Shown here piece after piece: positions 27,416-36,571 of a stretch of DNA of 64,000 bases (within the stretch, counting starts at the first letter, position 1; every line of letters begins with the position of its first letter). The stretch is from Antarctobacter albus (GTDB lineage: Bacteria > Pseudomonadota > Alphaproteobacteria > Rhodobacterales > Rhodobacteraceae): positions 372,001 to 436,000 of the forward strand of contig NZ_FMZI01000003.1 in NCBI RefSeq assembly GCF_900101505.1, in the 5' to 3' direction. Below the pieces are notes generated by a model. It saw only the letters and a program-made list of their open reading frames with translations, did not search any database and was not told the origin of the DNA. The position numbers and the translations under genes are program-made.

Positions 27416-27865
27416 ATGGCCCATCGTATCCTCTTTGTCTGCCTCGGCAACATCTGCCGCTCCCCTTCTGCCGAGGCGGTGATCCGGACGCTTGCAGAGG
27501 CGCGCGGCATGGCGGTGGACCTGGACAGCGCAGGGACCGGGCGCTGGCACATCGGAGAGCCACCCTATGCGGCGATGCAACAGGCGGCGCATCAGCGGGG
27601 ATATGACCTGTCGGCTCTGCGTGCGCGGCAGGTCACGGCGCGCGATTTTGCGCGTTTCGACCTGATCGTTGCGATGGACGGGCAGAACCTTCGGGATCTG
27701 CGCGTCATGGCGCCGGCAACGGGCGGGGCAGAGCTGCGACTGATGACGGACTATGCCCCGTCGCTTGGCACCGACGAGGTGCCCGATCCCTATTACACGC
27801 GTGACTTCGACGGGACGCTGGACCTGATCGAGCGCTGCGCCGAGGGTCTGTTGGATCAGTTGTAG
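27416..27865 (+). CDS. Low-molecular-weight protein tyrosine phosphatase
   Basis: A 149-residue LMW-PTP. The P-loop C9-x5-R15 (CLGNICRS) and the general acid D124 in the DPYY loop are both present. Family members dephosphorylate phosphotyrosine proteins or, in some cases, arginine-phosphorylated proteins. No tyrosine kinase or exopolysaccharide gene is adjacent, so the partner is unknown. The 3' end overlaps the convergent small membrane gene by 10 bp. Confidence 0.92.
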   Translation: MAHRILFVCLGNICRSPSAEAVIRTLAEARGMAVDLDSAGTGRWHIGEPPYAAMQQAAHQRGYDLSALRARQVTARDFARFDLIVAMDGQNLRDLRVMAPATGGAELRLMTDYAPSLGTDEVPDPYYTRDFDGTLDLIERCAEGLLDQL

Positions 27866-28035
27866 AGCTGACGGGCCACCAGCCAGGACACCGGCGCGGC
27901 GACCACGAACCCGGCGATGGCGGCTACGACAATCGGGTAGAGCGTGTCTTGCCCTGAAACCAACGCGACAATGATGAAGGTCCCCGCCAGGGAGGTTGAA
28001 ATCAGGGAATAGAGAAGACTGGCAAGACGAAACAT
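27856..28035 (-). CDS. Two-helix small membrane protein (often mislabelled CTP synthetase)
   Basis: A 59-residue protein made of two hydrophobic helices (about 5-25 and 33-52), ending SWLVARQLYN. The ATG at 28035 has GGAGGG upstream. Proteins of this size and pattern are widespread in Rhodobacteraceae and are frequently, but wrongly, annotated as CTP synthetase. No function is known. A longer in-frame extension upstream to 28236 is not protein-like. Confidence 0.72.
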   Translation of the reverse strand: MFRLASLLYSLISTSLAGTFIIVALVSGQDTLYPIVVAAIAGFVVAAPVSWLVARQLYN

Positions 28036-28175
28036 GAAACCCTCCGGACGTGCTTGATTTCGCGACACATATCCGGAACCGCATGCGAAATCCTTGATCT
28101 GGGTCAGGCGCCGCTTGATCGGGATGGACGACTCTCGTAGGTTCGCGCCATCGTATTTGATCCAATGGATAGACC

Positions 28176-29039
28176 ATGCGCAAACTTGCCCTTCTGTCGG
28201 CCTGTGTCCTCGCCGTGGCGGGATGCGACCCGACAACCTACATCGCCCAGAGCAGCCGCGCCGAGGCGCCCGAGATTTCCTGCCTGACCCAACCGCAGGG
28301 GGGCTGCAGTTTCAGCCAGTCGCCGCTGCGGGTCCTCGACGAGCCGGTTGAGCTGCCGCGGCGCCCGTACAAGTTCTTCCCAACTGCCGATCCGCTGAAC
28401 TTCGTCGATGCACATGGAAAATCCTGGAACGCTCCGCCGCGGACACTGACGGATGGTGCGTCGATCCCCAAGATCTTCATCAGCATCGTCGGCGATCCGA
28501 CCTCGCCCGAATACATCAATGCCGCGGCCGTGCATGACGCCTATTGCGGTGTCGGAAACGAACGGGGGCCGATGTTTCACCGCGCGAAATGGGAAGACGT
28601 GCACGTCATGTTCTATGACGGGCTGATCGTCGGCGGTACGCCAGAGATCCGTGCCAAGATCATGTTCGCGGCGGTCTGGCTGGGCGGCCCGCGATGGGCC
28701 GATCCTACGGGCGCGGTCGTCTCGACCCAGGGGCAGGGGGCGGCACGCGGGCCGTCCTTCCACAATCCGCTCGACGCGGTCCCAACCTGGGAGAAGCAGG
28801 AGGCGATGCGCAAGGCCAAGCGCTATATCGAGCGCAACCGCCCGCCACTGCCGCGGTTGATCGCCTACCTGCGCCGGCTTGAGAATGACCTGGTGCGCAA
28901 CCAGATGCCCGCACCGGAGGACGAGTTCCAGCACTACGGCGATGAAGGCTATTATTTCGACTTCATCCTGGATGATCCGGCGACGGGCTATGACTATCCC
29001 GAGGTCACCGATCCTGGTCTGGGCACCGACGGAACCTGA
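28176..29039 (+). CDS. DUF1353 domain lipoprotein
   Basis: A 287-residue secreted lipoprotein with a lipobox LAVAGC ending at Cys17. The DUF1353 core is visible as TLTDGASIPKIFISIVGDP followed by NAAAVHDAYCG, with conserved Asp and His residues that resemble a hydrolase site. The C-terminal 100 residues are charged and helical. DUF1353 proteins occur in phages and bacteria, with no established role. The gene stands alone. Confidence 0.85.
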   Translation: MRKLALLSACVLAVAGCDPTTYIAQSSRAEAPEISCLTQPQGGCSFSQSPLRVLDEPVELPRRPYKFFPTADPLNFVDAHGKSWNAPPRTLTDGASIPKIFISIVGDPTSPEYINAAAVHDAYCGVGNERGPMFHRAKWEDVHVMFYDGLIVGGTPEIRAKIMFAAVWLGGPRWADPTGAVVSTQGQGAARGPSFHNPLDAVPTWEKQEAMRKAKRYIERNRPPLPRLIAYLRRLENDLVRNQMPAPEDEFQHYGDEGYYFDFILDDPATGYDYPEVTDPGLGTDGT

Positions 29040-29132
29040 CCCGATCGGACGTCTGGCCTGATCCGGATCAAGGTCACCCGCGTGGTCCTGGCCTATCCTC
29101 CTCCTGATGTGCGTAGATCCGGGAGGGGAAAA

Positions 29133-29411
29133 ATGATCACGCTGGACGATATCGAGGACATGACCTGCCTGACACGGGAGGAGATCGAGGCCGTTGCCGA
29201 ACATGACCGACTGCCGGACGTCAGCGCCTCCTGCCTCGCCGAATACATGATGCACCAGCATCATGGTGCCGCGAAGGTGCAGCAGATGATCTGCGAGGAC
29301 ATCCGCGAAGCGCTGCACCGGGGGGACAAGGCGCATGCCAGGGAGCTTTACGGCGTGCTGCACCATTTCCTGAAAGAGCACCCCGACGCGGCGCGCGGCG
29401 CCTCGGCCTGA
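29133..29411 (+). CDS. Small soluble protein of unknown function
   Basis: A 92-residue, acidic, helical protein rich in His and Glu (MITLDDIEDMTCLTREEIEAV start; YMMHQHHGAAKVQQM centre). The ATG at 29133 has GGGAGGGG immediately upstream. There is no signal peptide or known motif. The two-cysteine, multi-histidine composition might bind metal, but that is speculation. Similar short proteins recur in Rhodobacterales. Confidence 0.72.
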   Translation: MITLDDIEDMTCLTREEIEAVAEHDRLPDVSASCLAEYMMHQHHGAAKVQQMICEDIREALHRGDKAHARELYGVLHHFLKEHPDAARGASA

Positions 29412-29425
29412 GGGGGGGGCGCGGG

Positions 29426-29749
29426 TCAGGTGCCGGGGCAGATATAAACGATGGTCAGCCCCGGCCCGTCCAGCGACAGCGCATAGCTGGTGCCGGTCTC
29501 TCCCCGAAAGGGGCTGGGCTGCGGTTCGCTGCTGGGGGCGGGGCCGGGCAGGCTCTGCCCGCTGCTGGCATGGATCACCACCTGTCCAGGACCAAGATTG
29601 TAGAGCGTCCAGGTATGCGTGGGCGCCAGTAGCTGAATGCGCTGATCGGGGCTTTTCAGGTCATGCCCGATACACTCCCCCGGTTCCTGCGCGGCAAGTG
29701 GGCCGGGCGGGGCGAGGGTAAGCAGGGCGAGTCGAAGGGGCAGTCGCAT
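29426..29749 (-). CDS. Small secreted protein of unknown function
   Basis: A 107-residue protein with a signal peptide (cleavage after LAA, about residue 20). The small mature domain is rich in Pro, Gly and Ser, with two cysteines (GECIGH and YICPGT) that could form a disulfide. The pattern of beta-rich stretches (TWTLYNLGPGQVVIHA, YALSLDGPGLTIVYI) suggests a small beta-sandwich. No family recognised. Confidence 0.55.
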   Translation of the reverse strand: MRLPLRLALLTLAPPGPLAAQEPGECIGHDLKSPDQRIQLLAPTHTWTLYNLGPGQVVIHASSGQSLPGPAPSSEPQPSPFRGETGTSYALSLDGPGLTIVYICPGT

Positions 29750-30255
29750 GAGGCCGGGACATTAGGGGTTTGCGTGCCCGGGGCAAAGGGGGATTCGGAT
29801 AGGTCGAGAGGTACCTGGGGATGCTGTGGACGGAGTCGGCAGTGGCGGGTGGTGTGGCACACTGGGGAGATGCGTAGAGACTCAGCCCGCTAAGCGCGAG
29901 TCCCTAATTTAGCGAGATCAACCGCCGCGAGGCCGAAGTCGGGCGGTCCGCCAACATGATCACCGCTCGTTTTCGAACCGTGAATCATGCCAGTCAGACC
30001 AAATCAATGGGTCCTGACCCTAACGAACGACCGGTTTCGTAATCGTACAATGCTTCAATAAGAGTTCCGAGGTGGAAACGGGTCCTGCCATGTTGGGACA
30101 GATCAGGGATCTTGATATTAACTGATTTGGTACTCAGTTGATCAAGATTGATGATCTGTTCGTCAAGCGGCACGGGTTGCAACACCCCGCCATGTGGGCA
30201 CGCGGAACCTGCTTCGCACAACCAACTTTCGCCCAACGTCACTTAAAATGGACGA
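29750..30255. other. 506 bp non-coding stretch of unusual composition with palindromes
   Basis: No supported gene is present. Composition drops below the local GC level, especially over 30000-30180. It holds three dyads: GACTC/GAGTC with inner CGC/GCG (29879-29902), GGGTC-CT-GACCC (30009-30020), and a two-part hairpin at 30111-30146 (CTTGAT/ATCAAG outside, AACTGA/TCAGTT inside). An 82-codon minus-strand frame (29994-30242) exists but resembles nothing that I know. The stretch may be the remnant of a mobile element, which I could not confirm. Confidence 0.4.
30111..30146. repeat. Two-part perfect inverted repeat
   Basis: Outer arms CTTGAT (30111-30116) and ATCAAG (30141-30146) enclose inner arms AACTGA (30120-30125) and TCAGTT (30134-30139), with an 8-nt loop. 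It is AT-rich compared with its surroundings. Confidence 0.6.
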
Positions 30256-32061
30256 TTACTCGTCCATCTTCAACGCTGAAATAAACGCCTCTTGCGGGAT
30301 CTCCACCTTCCCGAACTGGCGCATCTTCTTCTTGCCGGCCTTCTGCTTTTCCAGCAGCTTCTTCTTCCGGGTCGCGTCGCCGCCGTAGCATTTCGCCGTC
30401 ACGTCCTTGCGCAGCGCCGACAGCGTCTCGCGCGCGATGACCTTGCCGCCGATGGCCGCCTGGATCGGGATCTTGAACATCTGGCGCGGGATCAGGTCCT
30501 TGAGCTTGGCGCACATGGCGCGCCCGCGCATCTCGGCCCGGTCACGGTGCACCATCATCGAGAGCGCGTCCACCGGCTCATCGTTCACCAGGATCTGCAT
30601 CTTGACGAGGTTGTCCTCGCGGTAATCGGTGATCTCGTAATCAAAGCTGGCATAGCCCTTGGTCACGGATTTCAACCGGTCGTAGAAGTCAAAGACCACC
30701 TCGTTCAGGGGCAGGTCGTAGACCGCCATCGCCCGCCCGCCGACATAGGTCAGGTCTTGCTGCAGCCCGCGCCGGTCCTGGCAGAGTTTCAGCACGTCGC
30801 CCAGGAACTCGTCCGGCACCAGGATCGTCGCCTTGATGCGCGGTTCCTCGATGTGGTCCACCTTGGAGGGGTCGGGCATGTCGGCCGGGTTGTGCAGGTC
30901 GATCCGCTCACCATCGCGCATGAAGACGTGGTAGACGACCGAGGGCGCGGTGGTGATCAGTTCGATGTCATATTCACGCTCGATCCGGTCGCGGATGACC
31001 TCTAGGTGCAGAAGGCCGAGGAAGCCGCAGCGGAAGCCGAAGCCAAGCGCGGCCGAGGTTTCCATCTCGTAGGAGAAGCTGGCGTCGTTCAGGGCCAGTT
31101 TCTCGATCGCGTCCCGCAGGTCCTCGAATTCCGAGCTGTCGACCGGGAACAGGCCACAGAAAACCACCGGGATCGAGGGTTTGAAGCCCGGCAGCGGTTC
31201 GGCGCAGGGTTTCTTGTCATGGGTGATGGTGTCGCCGACCTTGGTGTCGCGCACCTGCTTGATGGAACCGGTGAAAAAGCCGATCTCGCCTGGGCCCAGT
31301 TCCTTGACGTCCTGCATGGCGGGGCGGAAGACGCCCAGCTTGTCGACGCCGTACTTGCCGCCGGTGCGCATCATGCGGATGTTGTCGCCCTTTTTCAGGG
31401 TACCGTCCATGATCCGGATCAGGACGACGACGCCGAGGTAGGGGTCATACCACGAGTCCACCAGCATCGCCTTGAGCGGCGCGTCCGGATCGCCGCCGTG
31501 GGGCGGGGGCAGGCGCTTGACGATCGCCTCGAGCACGTCGGGGATGCCGATGCCGGTCTTGGCCGAGATCAGGCAGGCGTCCGAGGCGTCGATGCCGATG
31601 ACATCCTCGATCTGCTCGGCCACGCGCTCAGGCTCGGCGGCGGGCAGGTCGACCTTGTTCAGGACCGGGATGATCTCATGGTCGGCGTCGATGGCGGTAT
31701 AGACATTGGCCAGCGTCTGCGCCTCGACGCCCTGAGAGGCATCGACCACCAGCAACGAGCCTTCGACCGCGCGCATGGAGCGGGAGACCTCATAGGCAAA
31801 GTCGACGTGTCCGGGGGTGTCGATGAGATTGAGGACATAGGTGTTGCCGTCCTTGGCCGGGTAGTCGATGCGGACGGTGTTGGCCTTGATGGTGATGCCG
31901 CGCTCGCGCTCGATGTCCATCGCATCGAGAAGCTGAGCCTTCATGTCGCGTTCGGCGACGGTTCCGGTCAGCTGGATCAGCCGGTCGGCCAGGGTGGATT
32001 TCCCGTGGTCGATGTGGGCGACGATGGAGAAGTTGCGGATGCGGGACAGGGGTGTGCTCAT
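30256..32061 (-). CDS. lepA: Elongation factor 4 (LepA)
   Basis: A 601-residue translational GTPase that back-translocates or remodels stalled ribosomes. The G1 motif [10 protein letters not shown]3 DTPGHVDF and G4 NKVDLP are present. The LepA-specific C-terminal domain carries [23 protein letters not shown]. The start is at 32061 ([12 protein letters not shown]), the normal LepA opening; upstream frame to 32163 is not coding. No partner gene such as lepB is adjacent. Confidence 0.97.
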   Translation of the reverse strand: MSTPLSRIRNFSIVAHIDHGKSTLADRLIQLTGTVAERDMKAQLLDAMDIERERGITIKANTVRIDYPAKDGNTYVLNLIDTPGHVDFAYEVSRSMRAVEGSLLVVDASQGVEAQTLANVYTAIDADHEIIPVLNKVDLPAAEPERVAEQIEDVIGIDASDACLISAKTGIGIPDVLEAIVKRLPPPHGGDPDAPLKAMLVDSWYDPYLGVVVLIRIMDGTLKKGDNIRMMRTGGKYGVDKLGVFRPAMQDVKELGPGEIGFFTGSIKQVRDTKVGDTITHDKKPCAEPLPGFKPSIPVVFCGLFPVDSSEFEDLRDAIEKLALNDASFSYEMETSAALGFGFRCGFLGLLHLEVIRDRIEREYDIELITTAPSVVYHVFMRDGERIDLHNPADMPDPSKVDHIEEPRIKATILVPDEFLGDVLKLCQDRRGLQQDLTYVGGRAMAVYDLPLNEVVFDFYDRLKSVTKGYASFDYEITDYREDNLVKMQILVNDEPVDALSMMVHRDRAEMRGRAMCAKLKDLIPRQMFKIPIQAAIGGKVIARETLSALRKDVTAKCYGGDATRKKKLLEKQKAGKKKMRQFGKVEIPQEAFISALKMDE

Positions 32062-32225
32062 GACGTGCGATATGCTGTGGAACAGGGGTTTGGTCAAGTG
32101 GGGATGGGAGAGAGCGACCTTGGCACGGTGGGGCTGACAGGGCGCAAAGCAGCGACTGCGCACTGGTGCTTGTCGACCTCGGTTTCCTGCCGCGCATAGG
32201 TGGCAGTCCCCGCGGTCAATGACTT

Positions 32226-32846
32226 TCAGAAATCCCGCCGCAATGGCTCATTCGCCGCCCAGGCCTTGCGATCCATGATGTAAGGTGTCTCTCCGAAATC
32301 CACGACCCAGGTCTCGACGATGAATTCCTGCCCGGTGTCCTTCTGATAGATCGAGGCGACCGTGTGGGTCCAGAATTCGCGCGTCATGAAACCGATCGTG
32401 ACGCGTTGGCCGGGGCGGTGAAAGCGCAGGTCGCCAGCATCGTCCAGCATCTTCAGGTAAACGGCGGTGTTGACCATTTCGTCGACGCAGTCCTGCGCCT
32501 TGACGCCCATTTGCAGGGTCGATCCGGCCCTGTCGCTGTCATATCCCGTCTTGCGTCCCACCACGACTTCCAGCCGGCGCAGGGTCTCGGCCAGGGCGCG
32601 GCGCTCGGCGCCGGGGGTGCGCGGGCGGCTGCGCAGAGGGGCTCTGGCACTGGACCATTCGGCGGGGCTCAGCGAAACGGCGACGCGCTTGCGGCAGTTG
32701 TGGCTGCCGCAGACATGGAAGGCAGAAGGCTTGGGGTTGGTCACGCCGAAGTTCTGCCGTGCCCGGTCAAGACCACCGCCATCGACGTCGCAGCCCGTCA
32801 GACCGAATGTGCCCAGGAGGCAGGCCAGTAGAGCCAATCGCCGCAT
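32226..32846 (-). CDS. Predicted lipoprotein of unknown function
   Basis: A 206-residue secreted lipoprotein: a hydrophobic signal ending in the lipobox FGLTGC with the acylated Cys near residue 19. The mature part contains [16 protein letters not shown], then an Arg-rich linker and a mixed alpha/beta domain ending [23 protein letters not shown]. No enzyme motif is recognised. The start at 32846 ([12 protein letters not shown]) is chosen because it directly begins the signal peptide. Confidence 0.72.
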   Translation of the reverse strand: MRRLALLACLLGTFGLTGCDVDGGGLDRARQNFGVTNPKPSAFHVCGSHNCRKRVAVSLSPAEWSSARAPLRSRPRTPGAERRALAETLRRLEVVVGRKTGYDSDRAGSTLQMGVKAQDCVDEMVNTAVYLKMLDDAGDLRFHRPGQRVTIGFMTREFWTHTVASIYQKDTGQEFIVETWVVDFGETPYIMDRKAWAANEPLRRDF

Positions 32847-33042
32847 CTTCGAGGGTCCTTCTTTGACGGAGGTGTCTTGGCAAACGGACATCCCGGGGGC
32901 AACGCTGCACGACTCATGTGATGCGGGGATGGTGAGAAATGGCAACAGGTTGCAGCGGCGGAATGGCACCTCTGGGGGATTTCCGGACTGTGCCGCCGCA
33001 ATTCGCGCCCATAGGGTCCTCACAGTTGATTGGAGAAGTTTG

Positions 33043-33234
33043 ATGACCCGTATCGTTGCCCTCGCCATTTTTGTCCTTGCCGGCCTCACGGCCATTGCAG
33101 TCGAGGCCGCTCCGGAAGCACGCGAGACCACGGATCGAAGCGCCCGGATCGACGGGTTTGCCGGGGCTTCGGGAACGGGCAAAGCCGTCGCGGGCGGCTT
33201 TGCCAGCGACGGCGGCCTTGGCGGGACGCGCTGA
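33043..33234 (+). CDS. Short secreted peptide, 63 aa
   Basis: A 63-residue protein with a clear signal peptide (MTRIVALAIFVLAGLTAIAVEA, cleavage about residue 22-23) and a mature part of about 40 residues, Gly/Ala-rich and without cysteines. GGAGAAG lies at 33032-33038. It is divergent from the lipoprotein at 32846. Function unknown; the good start signal and signal peptide argue that it is real. Confidence 0.6.
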   Translation: MTRIVALAIFVLAGLTAIAVEAAPEARETTDRSARIDGFAGASGTGKAVAGGFASDGGLGGTR

Positions 33235-33414
33235 TCCCGGGCTTCTGCTTGTTCCGGTCACGTTTTGATCTGCAGTCGGGAAGCATTTTGTAAAGATTTC
33301 TCAACGATCCGGGCGCGGAAACGTGCGAAGCTCCTGTCCCGACAGGCGCTTTGACAAATGGTTCACGCATTCAACTCCAGCGTGCGGCGCCGCGTCAAAT
33401 TCTCGGTGCCCGGG

Positions 33415-33443
33415 TTGACATGTGATGTCTTTTGCCAAATTTT
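33415..33443 (+). promoter_or_regulatory. Candidate promoter of the Hint-domain gene
   Basis: TTGACA at 33415-33420, a 17-nt spacer, then AATTTT at 33438-33443, within an AT-rich patch. The -35 is a perfect consensus; the -10 is weak. About 35 bp before the start codon at 33479. Confidence 0.4.
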
Positions 33444-33478
33444 TTGTAGGTGTGTTCATCGGGATCTGGGTTTGAAAA

Positions 33479-34366
33479 ATGGCAACGTATGACGCGGGTG
33501 GGTATTGGTCATATTCAGGTTCAGCGGGGCTGGCCACGTATTCGTCATCCACCGGCAGCGGCGTCAATTTGGATGATGGCGAGGCAAACGGTACGTTCGA
33601 GGTCGGGGACATTCTGATTGGCTCTGACAACGCCTTTGTCGGGACCATCGAGGTCCCGCTCGTGGCGGGCGGCACCATGTGGTTGCCGGTGACGCACAAT
33701 GGGACCTTCAGCCATATCTGGATCCCTGAAGGCATGAACCTGGGTGACTTCGATGAGCCCAGGACTTTTCGCCTTTTGGACTTGAACACCAGCGATTTCC
33801 CGACCTGCTTTCTGGAAGGCACTGGGATCGATACGCCCGAGGGCACCGTGGCGGTTCAGGATCTCGAAATCGGCCAGGTGATCTGTACGGCGACCGGAAC
33901 GACGAAAGTCAGGTGGATCGGTCGCCAGACGCTCTTTCCCCGGTTCCAGCCCGCCGAAAGGGTGAGGCCCGTCCGCCTCTGTGCCGACGCGTTGGGCCGG
34001 GGGGTGCCCCGGCGCGATCTTCTGCTTACTGCCGATCACGCGCTGCACGTCGACGGGCTGCTGATCAATGCCTCGGCGCTGGTCAACGGCACCAGCATTC
34101 GCTGGGAGCCGATCGAGGCCCTGGGAGACAGTTACACGATCTATCATGTGGAAACCGAGGCGCATGAGCTGATCCTGGCTGAAGGCGCCGAGGCGGAAAG
34201 CTATATCGACTATGTTGCGCGCAGCTGTTTCGACAATTACGCCGAGTACTTGGAGCTATACGGCGCGGACACCGGAATCACCGAAATGGACTTGCCGCGG
34301 CTGAGCGCGGCGCGCCTAATGCCGGAAAGTGTCAGGGTGCGTCTTGAAGGTCTGATGGCGGCCTGA
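33479..34366 (+). CDS. Hint (Hedgehog/intein-like) domain protein
   Basis: A 295-residue protein. Residues 1-105 are Gly/Ser/Thr-rich and beta-structured. From residue 110 a Hint_2 domain begins with C110 in TCFLEGTGIDTPEG, and the conserved TADH (184-187) lies in LLLTADHALHVDG. The YHVETEAHELILAEGAEAESY block ends the domain. Hint domains can self-cleave at the initial Cys; Roseobacters carry many secreted Hint_2 proteins of unknown role. No intein-type C-terminal Asn is evident. There is no strong ribosome binding site. Confidence 0.85.
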   Translation: MATYDAGGYWSYSGSAGLATYSSSTGSGVNLDDGEANGTFEVGDILIGSDNAFVGTIEVPLVAGGTMWLPVTHNGTFSHIWIPEGMNLGDFDEPRTFRLLDLNTSDFPTCFLEGTGIDTPEGTVAVQDLEIGQVICTATGTTKVRWIGRQTLFPRFQPAERVRPVRLCADALGRGVPRRDLLLTADHALHVDGLLINASALVNGTSIRWEPIEALGDSYTIYHVETEAHELILAEGAEAESYIDYVARSCFDNYAEYLELYGADTGITEMDLPRLSAARLMPESVRVRLEGLMAA

Positions 34367-34532
34367 CCGTCAAGACGCCCCCTGACGCTCTGGGGACAAA
34401 TAAGGGCGGGCAATGTTTGTCCCTGAACGCTGGTGGATTCTTGAAGCTGACGGGCAAATCGCGCATGATGCGCCCGAGGGCAGTGCCGGGGCAGACGGAA
34501 AATCCGCGTCCGGGCAACGAGAGACAGGTGAG

Positions 34533-34886
34533 ATGAAGCAAGCAGTTATTCTGGCTGCCTGCCTTGGGCTGGCAGCCTGCGGTGGCGGAACAGCATCCAA
34601 ACGCAGCTATGGGGCAGCGCCGCAGGTGCGCATCAGTTCGGGGCCGATCGCCGATGCCTGCGTGGCGGCGGGCCGACAAGGGGCGACGCGACGGTTGTGC
34701 GGATGCGTGCAGGGGGTCGCGGACCGGGATCTTTCGGTCTCGGATCAGAGAATGGCGGTCTCGTTCTTTTCAGACCCGCACCGCGCACAGGAAATCCGCC
34801 AATCGGACAACCCGAGGCACGAGGCCTTCTGGCAGAAATACAAGGCCTTCGCCGCCCGCGCCGAACAGGTTTGCCGCGGACAGTAA
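34533..34886 (+). CDS. Small lipoprotein (often labelled arginine transporter)
   Basis: A 117-residue lipoprotein with a signal ending LGLAAC at the lipobox Cys24 or so. Conserved features are ACVAAGRQGATRRLCGCVQGVADRDLSVSDQRMA and the C-terminal VCRG, so three more cysteines remain in the mature protein. Close relatives in Roseobacters carry the label arginine transporter, which the sequence does not support because there is no transporter-like region. The start at 34533 is chosen for the signal peptide and AGACAGGTGAG upstream. Confidence 0.72.
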   Translation: MKQAVILAACLGLAACGGGTASKRSYGAAPQVRISSGPIADACVAAGRQGATRRLCGCVQGVADRDLSVSDQRMAVSFFSDPHRAQEIRQSDNPRHEAFWQKYKAFAARAEQVCRGQ

Positions 34887-34895
34887 TCCGGATCG

Positions 34896-35561
34896 TCAGC
34901 CGGACTGCGCATGGCCGAGGATCCGCCCCACGAGGCAGTCGAGGCTGTCCGTCCAGGCGATGTCCCGTGGCAACAACGGGGCGGCCAGCGACAGTTCGGT
35001 GCAGGCGATCAGGATGTGATCGGTGCGCTCCTGCAGGCGCCTGGCCTCTTCGGTCAGCGCGGGCAGGATTTGTTCGGGCGTCGCGCCGGCCTTGATCGCG
35101 CGGATCATCCCAAGCAGGGGCGCGTCGTCCGGCGGCGCGGTGAAGGGCGCATCCAGATAGGTGTCGAATATGCCGGTCAACCGTGTTGCCGGAGAGGCCA
35201 GGATACCGATGCGCCCCTTTCCCTCGAGCGACTGCGCGGTGGCGGCCAGCATGTCGAGAAATGGCAGATCGGTGGCCGCGCGGATACCGGCGGCGTAGTG
35301 ATGCGCGGTGTTGCAGGGCATGGCCAACGCGGTGGCGCCTGCAGCGGCCAGGTCGCGGGCCATGCCTTGCAGGACCGGCAGGGGCGAGGGGCCCGTGCCC
35401 TCGATCAGGGCGGCGATGCGCGAGGGGACGCCCGGGTTTTGATGCACGATCACCGGCACGTGGTCGGCGTCATCCTGCGCAGGCACCACGTCCAGCAGTT
35501 TCTGCATCAGCAGGATGGTGGCCTGCGGCCCCATCCCGCCAAGAATGCCGACCGGCCTCAT
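34896..35561 (-). CDS. Aspartate/glutamate racemase family protein
   Basis: A 221-residue cofactor-independent racemase. Both catalytic cysteines are present in their usual contexts, MPCNTAH and IACTELS, and the N-terminus [11 protein letters not shown] is standard. The family inverts aspartate, glutamate or related amino acids. It overlaps the CuyA-like gene by 4 nt (ATGA), so it belongs to the same operon and may act on a sulfonated or D-amino acid. That substrate is an inference from context. Confidence 0.88.
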   Translation of the reverse strand: MRPVGILGGMGPQATILLMQKLLDVVPAQDDADHVPVIVHQNPGVPSRIAALIEGTGPSPLPVLQGMARDLAAAGATALAMPCNTAHHYAAGIRAATDLPFLDMLAATAQSLEGKGRIGILASPATRLTGIFDTYLDAPFTAPPDDAPLLGMIRAIKAGATPEQILPALTEEARRLQERTDHILIACTELSLAAPLLPRDIAWTDSLDCLVGRILGHAQSG

Positions 35562-36568
35562 GCGCGGGATTTCACGTCGAAGGCATGCGTGTAGCCGGTC
35601 AGCCCTATGGCGCCGCCGGTGTGCAGGAAGACGACGCGCTCATTGCTCTTGAAATGGCCCTGGCGGATCAGGTCGATCAGCCCGGCCGCGCCCTTGGCCG
35701 AATAGACCGGGTCCAGAAGGATCGCCTCGTGTCGGGCAAAGAGGTCGATGGCCTCAAGGGTGCTTTCCGCCGGGATGCCGTAACCGTCGCCGACGTAATC
35801 GGTATTGGCCACCACGTCCTCGCGGGCGACCACCCCCGGACACCCCAGCTTCTCGGCTGTCTTCACGGCCAGGTTAAAGACGTTTTCTTCTTGTTTTGCC
35901 TTGGGTGCGCGGACCCCGATCCCCAGCAGCGGGATACCGGCGTTCATCGCGCTGAGCCCGGTGATCAGCCCGGCCTGTGTCCCGGCAGAGCCGGTGGCGT
36001 GAACGATGTGATCGACGCGCAGCCCGGTCTCGACGAACTGGTTCAGCATCTCCAGCGCACAGTTGACGTAGCCAAGTGCGCCCGTCGCGTTCGATCCGCC
36101 GCCCGGGATCGTGTAAGCGCGCTTGCCATGCTCGCGCATGGTCTCGGCCACGGCCTCCATTTCGGCATTCATGTCCAGGTCCGGCCCGCGATGTTCGATC
36201 GAGGCGCCGTGCAGCACGTCCAGCAGGACGTTGCCGTTGTAGCGATAGTTCTCGTGATTGTAGCCGGTACGGTCCTCCAGCAGGATATGGCATTCCATGC
36301 CCAGCTTCGCCGACGCCGCCGCTGTCTGGCGAGCGTGGTTTGACTGGGTTGCGCCCTGGGTCAGGACAACATCGGCGCGCTGCTCAAGCGCCTCGGCCAT
36401 CAGGAACTCCAGCTTGCGGGTCTTGTTGCCGCCGGTCGACAGGCCGGTGCAGTCGTCGCGCTTGATCCAGATTTCGGGGCCGCCGAGAAATTCGGTCAGG
36501 CGCGGCAGCGGTTCCAGCGGCGTGGGCAGGTGGGCAAGGCGGACACGGGGAAACTTGGCGAGGTTCAT
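35558..36568 (-). CDS. PLP-dependent lyase, CuyA / D-cysteine desulfhydrase type
   Basis: A 336-residue fold-type II PLP enzyme of the ACC deaminase/D-cysteine desulfhydrase family. The PLP lysine is K49 in [13 protein letters not shown]. The phosphate/substrate loop is [16 protein letters not shown], and the glycine-rich binding loop is GSAGTQAG. In Roseobacters the closest functional relatives are L-cysteate sulfo-lyases (CuyA), which release sulfite, pyruvate and ammonia, and the N-terminus [14 protein letters not shown] fits that group. The neighbour HpsN-like gene supports a sulfonate role. D-cysteine desulfhydrase remains an alternative. Confidence 0.85.
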   Translation of the reverse strand: MNLAKFPRVRLAHLPTPLEPLPRLTEFLGGPEIWIKRDDCTGLSTGGNKTRKLEFLMAEALEQRADVVLTQGATQSNHARQTAAASAKLGMECHILLEDRTGYNHENYRYNGNVLLDVLHGASIEHRGPDLDMNAEMEAVAETMREHGKRAYTIPGGGSNATGALGYVNCALEMLNQFVETGLRVDHIVHATGSAGTQAGLITGLSAMNAGIPLLGIGVRAPKAKQEENVFNLAVKTAEKLGCPGVVAREDVVANTDYVGDGYGIPAESTLEAIDLFARHEAILLDPVYSAKGAAGLIDLIRQGHFKSNERVVFLHTGGAIGLTGYTHAFDVKSRA

Positions 36569-36571
36569 CTT

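Noticed and set aside
27856-28035. CTP synthetase
   Set aside because: The protein has only 59 residues with two hydrophobic helices; real PyrG has over 500 residues. The label is a known annotation error.
29750-30255. A named insertion sequence
   Set aside because: The palindromes and composition suggest one, but no transposase fragment or target duplication could be read, so no family was assigned.
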